A DNA stretch of 32,462 bases, taken from positions 1-32,462 of the forward strand of contig JAIDQQ010000037.1 of the NCBI GenBank assembly GCA_029062165.1, written 5' to 3'. The position numbers were made by a program, and so were the translations under genes. A model generated the notes under the pieces. It saw only the letters and a program-made list of their open reading frames with translations. It had not been told where the DNA came from and ran no database searches. This stretch comes from Ruminococcus sp. (GTDB lineage: Bacteria > Bacillota > Clostridia > Oscillospirales > Ruminococcaceae). Below, piece after piece: positions 31,585 to 32,462 of this stretch; positions within the stretch are counted from its first letter, which is position 1; every line of letters starts with the position of its first letter.

Positions 31585-32282
31585 ATCAAAGCATTTCTGC
31601 TTGACTACGTCAACGAAGTCATGCAACCGTCGATAAATGGAGGAAAAAACCAGTACATCTGCCCATTGTGTCACAGCTGGACAGGCTCGCATCACTCGGG
31701 AGCGTTCAATATGGTTTTGCGTGTATCGGTTGGGTTCGGTAAGCAATATAAATAAAATATTTAACTATGATTTATCGGAAACTGTTTTAATTCTCACACT
31801 CAACAGCGATAAAGCCGGTCTTAAGGCAACGACTGAACTTTCAAGACTGTGCGAAGAGCATAAAATCCCTATATTACGGCGTTTCCGGACGTCTGGAGCG
31901 GTTGCAAGGACGTTAACGAACTTCTCGTAAAAGACCGTCAAAAACTGATTTCAAACCTGAAAGAACTCGTCGATGAGGAGTTGAATTTCGAGAAAGTTAA
32001 ATGGTCTGACAATCTGAATGCTGAAAAAATTGCCGACTGGTCAGCCAATCTGAAACGCAACAAAACTGACAATTCTGTGAAAAATACCGTGCAGAATCTT
32101 GAACTGATTTTCCGGAATGACCTTATTTTCAGTGGAAAAATTGAGTTTAACGAACTTACACATATGCGTACTCTTGACCGTCAGGAATGAAAAGATGTTT
32201 CCGAAAACCGAATCAAATTATATTTAGAAAAGGAATATTCGCTGAGTACGTCTATTGAAAGTATCAGTCAGTCGCCATCGTG
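31585..32282 (+). pseudogene. Mobile-element primase/VapE-like protein, collapsed
   Basis: Fragments in several frames follow the order of plasmid, phage or ICE primases. First comes a CHC2-type zinc-finger start (FLLDYVNEVMQPS, then ICPLCHSWTGSHHSGAFN). Next is part of a Toprim domain (ILTLNSDKAGLKATTELSRL), reached after a deletion, and a segment KDVNELLVKDRQKLISNLKE. The beginning of a VapE-type ATPase region follows (NTVQNLELIFRNDLIFSGKI), with a TGA at 32188-32190 where a Trp is plausible (compare RQEW), then ENRIKLYLEKEYSLS to TGA 32280-32282. No Walker A is left. The gene was large and is now inactive. Confidence 0.75.
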
Positions 32283-32296
32283 ACGTTTGTGACTGT

Positions 32297-32326
32297 TAAA
32301 AAAGGGCATTTTACAGCCCTTTTTCT
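32297..32326 (+). terminator. Terminator after the primase remnant
   Basis: AAAAGGGC pairs with GCCCTTTT across an 8-nt loop and is followed by TTCTTTATG. Confidence 0.75.
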
Positions 32327-32462
32327 TTATGTTTACAAAAGTGTACTTTAATTATTGATAGTTATTTCATACGTTCCATTGTTACTGTAATTTGACACGC
32401 AAAACGTCAAAAATCAGTATGAAAAAAATACAGAATGTAAAATTTACAAAAAGTACATTTAA
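32327..32462. other. AT-rich end of the window without a gene
   Basis: No coding frame. The palindrome TGTAAAATTTACA near 32436-32449 and an inverted TTGAC/GTCAA pair near 32391-32412 could be regulatory sites of a gene beyond the edge, but no gene is in view to test this. Confidence 0.35.

Noticed and set aside
22322..32190. TGA read as Trp, because TGA stands at plausible Trp positions in the recombinase and primase relics.
   Set aside because: TGA is the normal stop of intact genes here, such as the sigma factor, its partner, the dockerin peptidase and pstC.
1..32462. CRISPR array, tRNA or rRNA genes.
   Set aside because: No regularly spaced repeat series, no cloverleaf with conserved T-loop bases, and no rRNA-like GC-rich stretch was found on reading both strands.

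Overview
The window looks like a low-GC, Gram-positive gut or rumen Firmicute close to Ruminococcus. The grounds are strong AGGAGG-type ribosome sites, GTG/TTG starts, TTGACA-N17-TATAAT promoters, and three type I dockerin modules of the ruminococcal style, two of them on C39-like cysteine peptidases. Dockerins imply a cellulosome-type scaffold. Genus is an inference.

Layout. (1) 0.2-3.1 kb, + strand: an ECF sigma factor with a membrane-anchored partner, then a secreted dockerin/C39-like peptidase. (2) 3.2-8.0 kb: two convergent, related MmeI-type (type IIL) restriction-modification genes forming a large inverted repeat. Each has an in-frame TAG where the other copy has Trp. Copy 1 is decayed; copy 2 keeps an intact methyltransferase/target-recognition part. 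(3) 8.2-14.6 kb, - strand: a complete phosphate operon pstS-pstC-pstA-pstB-phoU-phoB-phoR behind Pho-box-like repeats. (4) 14.7-18.7 kb, - strand: a frameshifted EamA-type transporter, a PAP2 phosphatase, a zinc-ribbon membrane protein, and a histidine kinase/response regulator pair whose regulator has a premature TAG. The same 11-bp-phased motif stands in front of the kinase operon and the zinc-ribbon operon. (5) 18.7-24.5 kb: a graveyard of mobile DNA. It holds a promoter-only relic of the MmeI-type gene, a dockerin fragment cut by an IS4-type element, mobC and a broken relaxase, a small ribbon-helix-helix-like gene, a collapsed set of three tyrosine recombinases (RIT-like), and tail fragments of a membrane protein and a sigma factor. 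(6) 24.6-28.2 kb: an 846-residue secreted C39-like peptidase with four tandem repeats, an InlB/Flg_new-type repeat and a dockerin, plus a small secreted protein. (7) 28.3-31.6 kb, - strand: an operon of unrecognised proteins. (8) 31.6-32.3 kb: remains of a mobile-element primase/VapE-like protein.

Region 7 is the best candidate for something undescribed. Behind one promoter with a structured leader lie a 109-aa protein and then three consecutive reading frames. Each later frame is entered by a -1 shift and lacks a convincing start codon of its own. Two junctions carry in-frame slippery heptamers (A AAA AAC and A AAA AAA). The third does not, so loss of single A residues in homopolymers, real or from sequencing, explains all three equally well. 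Joined, they encode one protein of about 858 residues that I cannot assign. Its setting among decayed mobile genes resembles a defence or genome-conflict locus, but that is inference.
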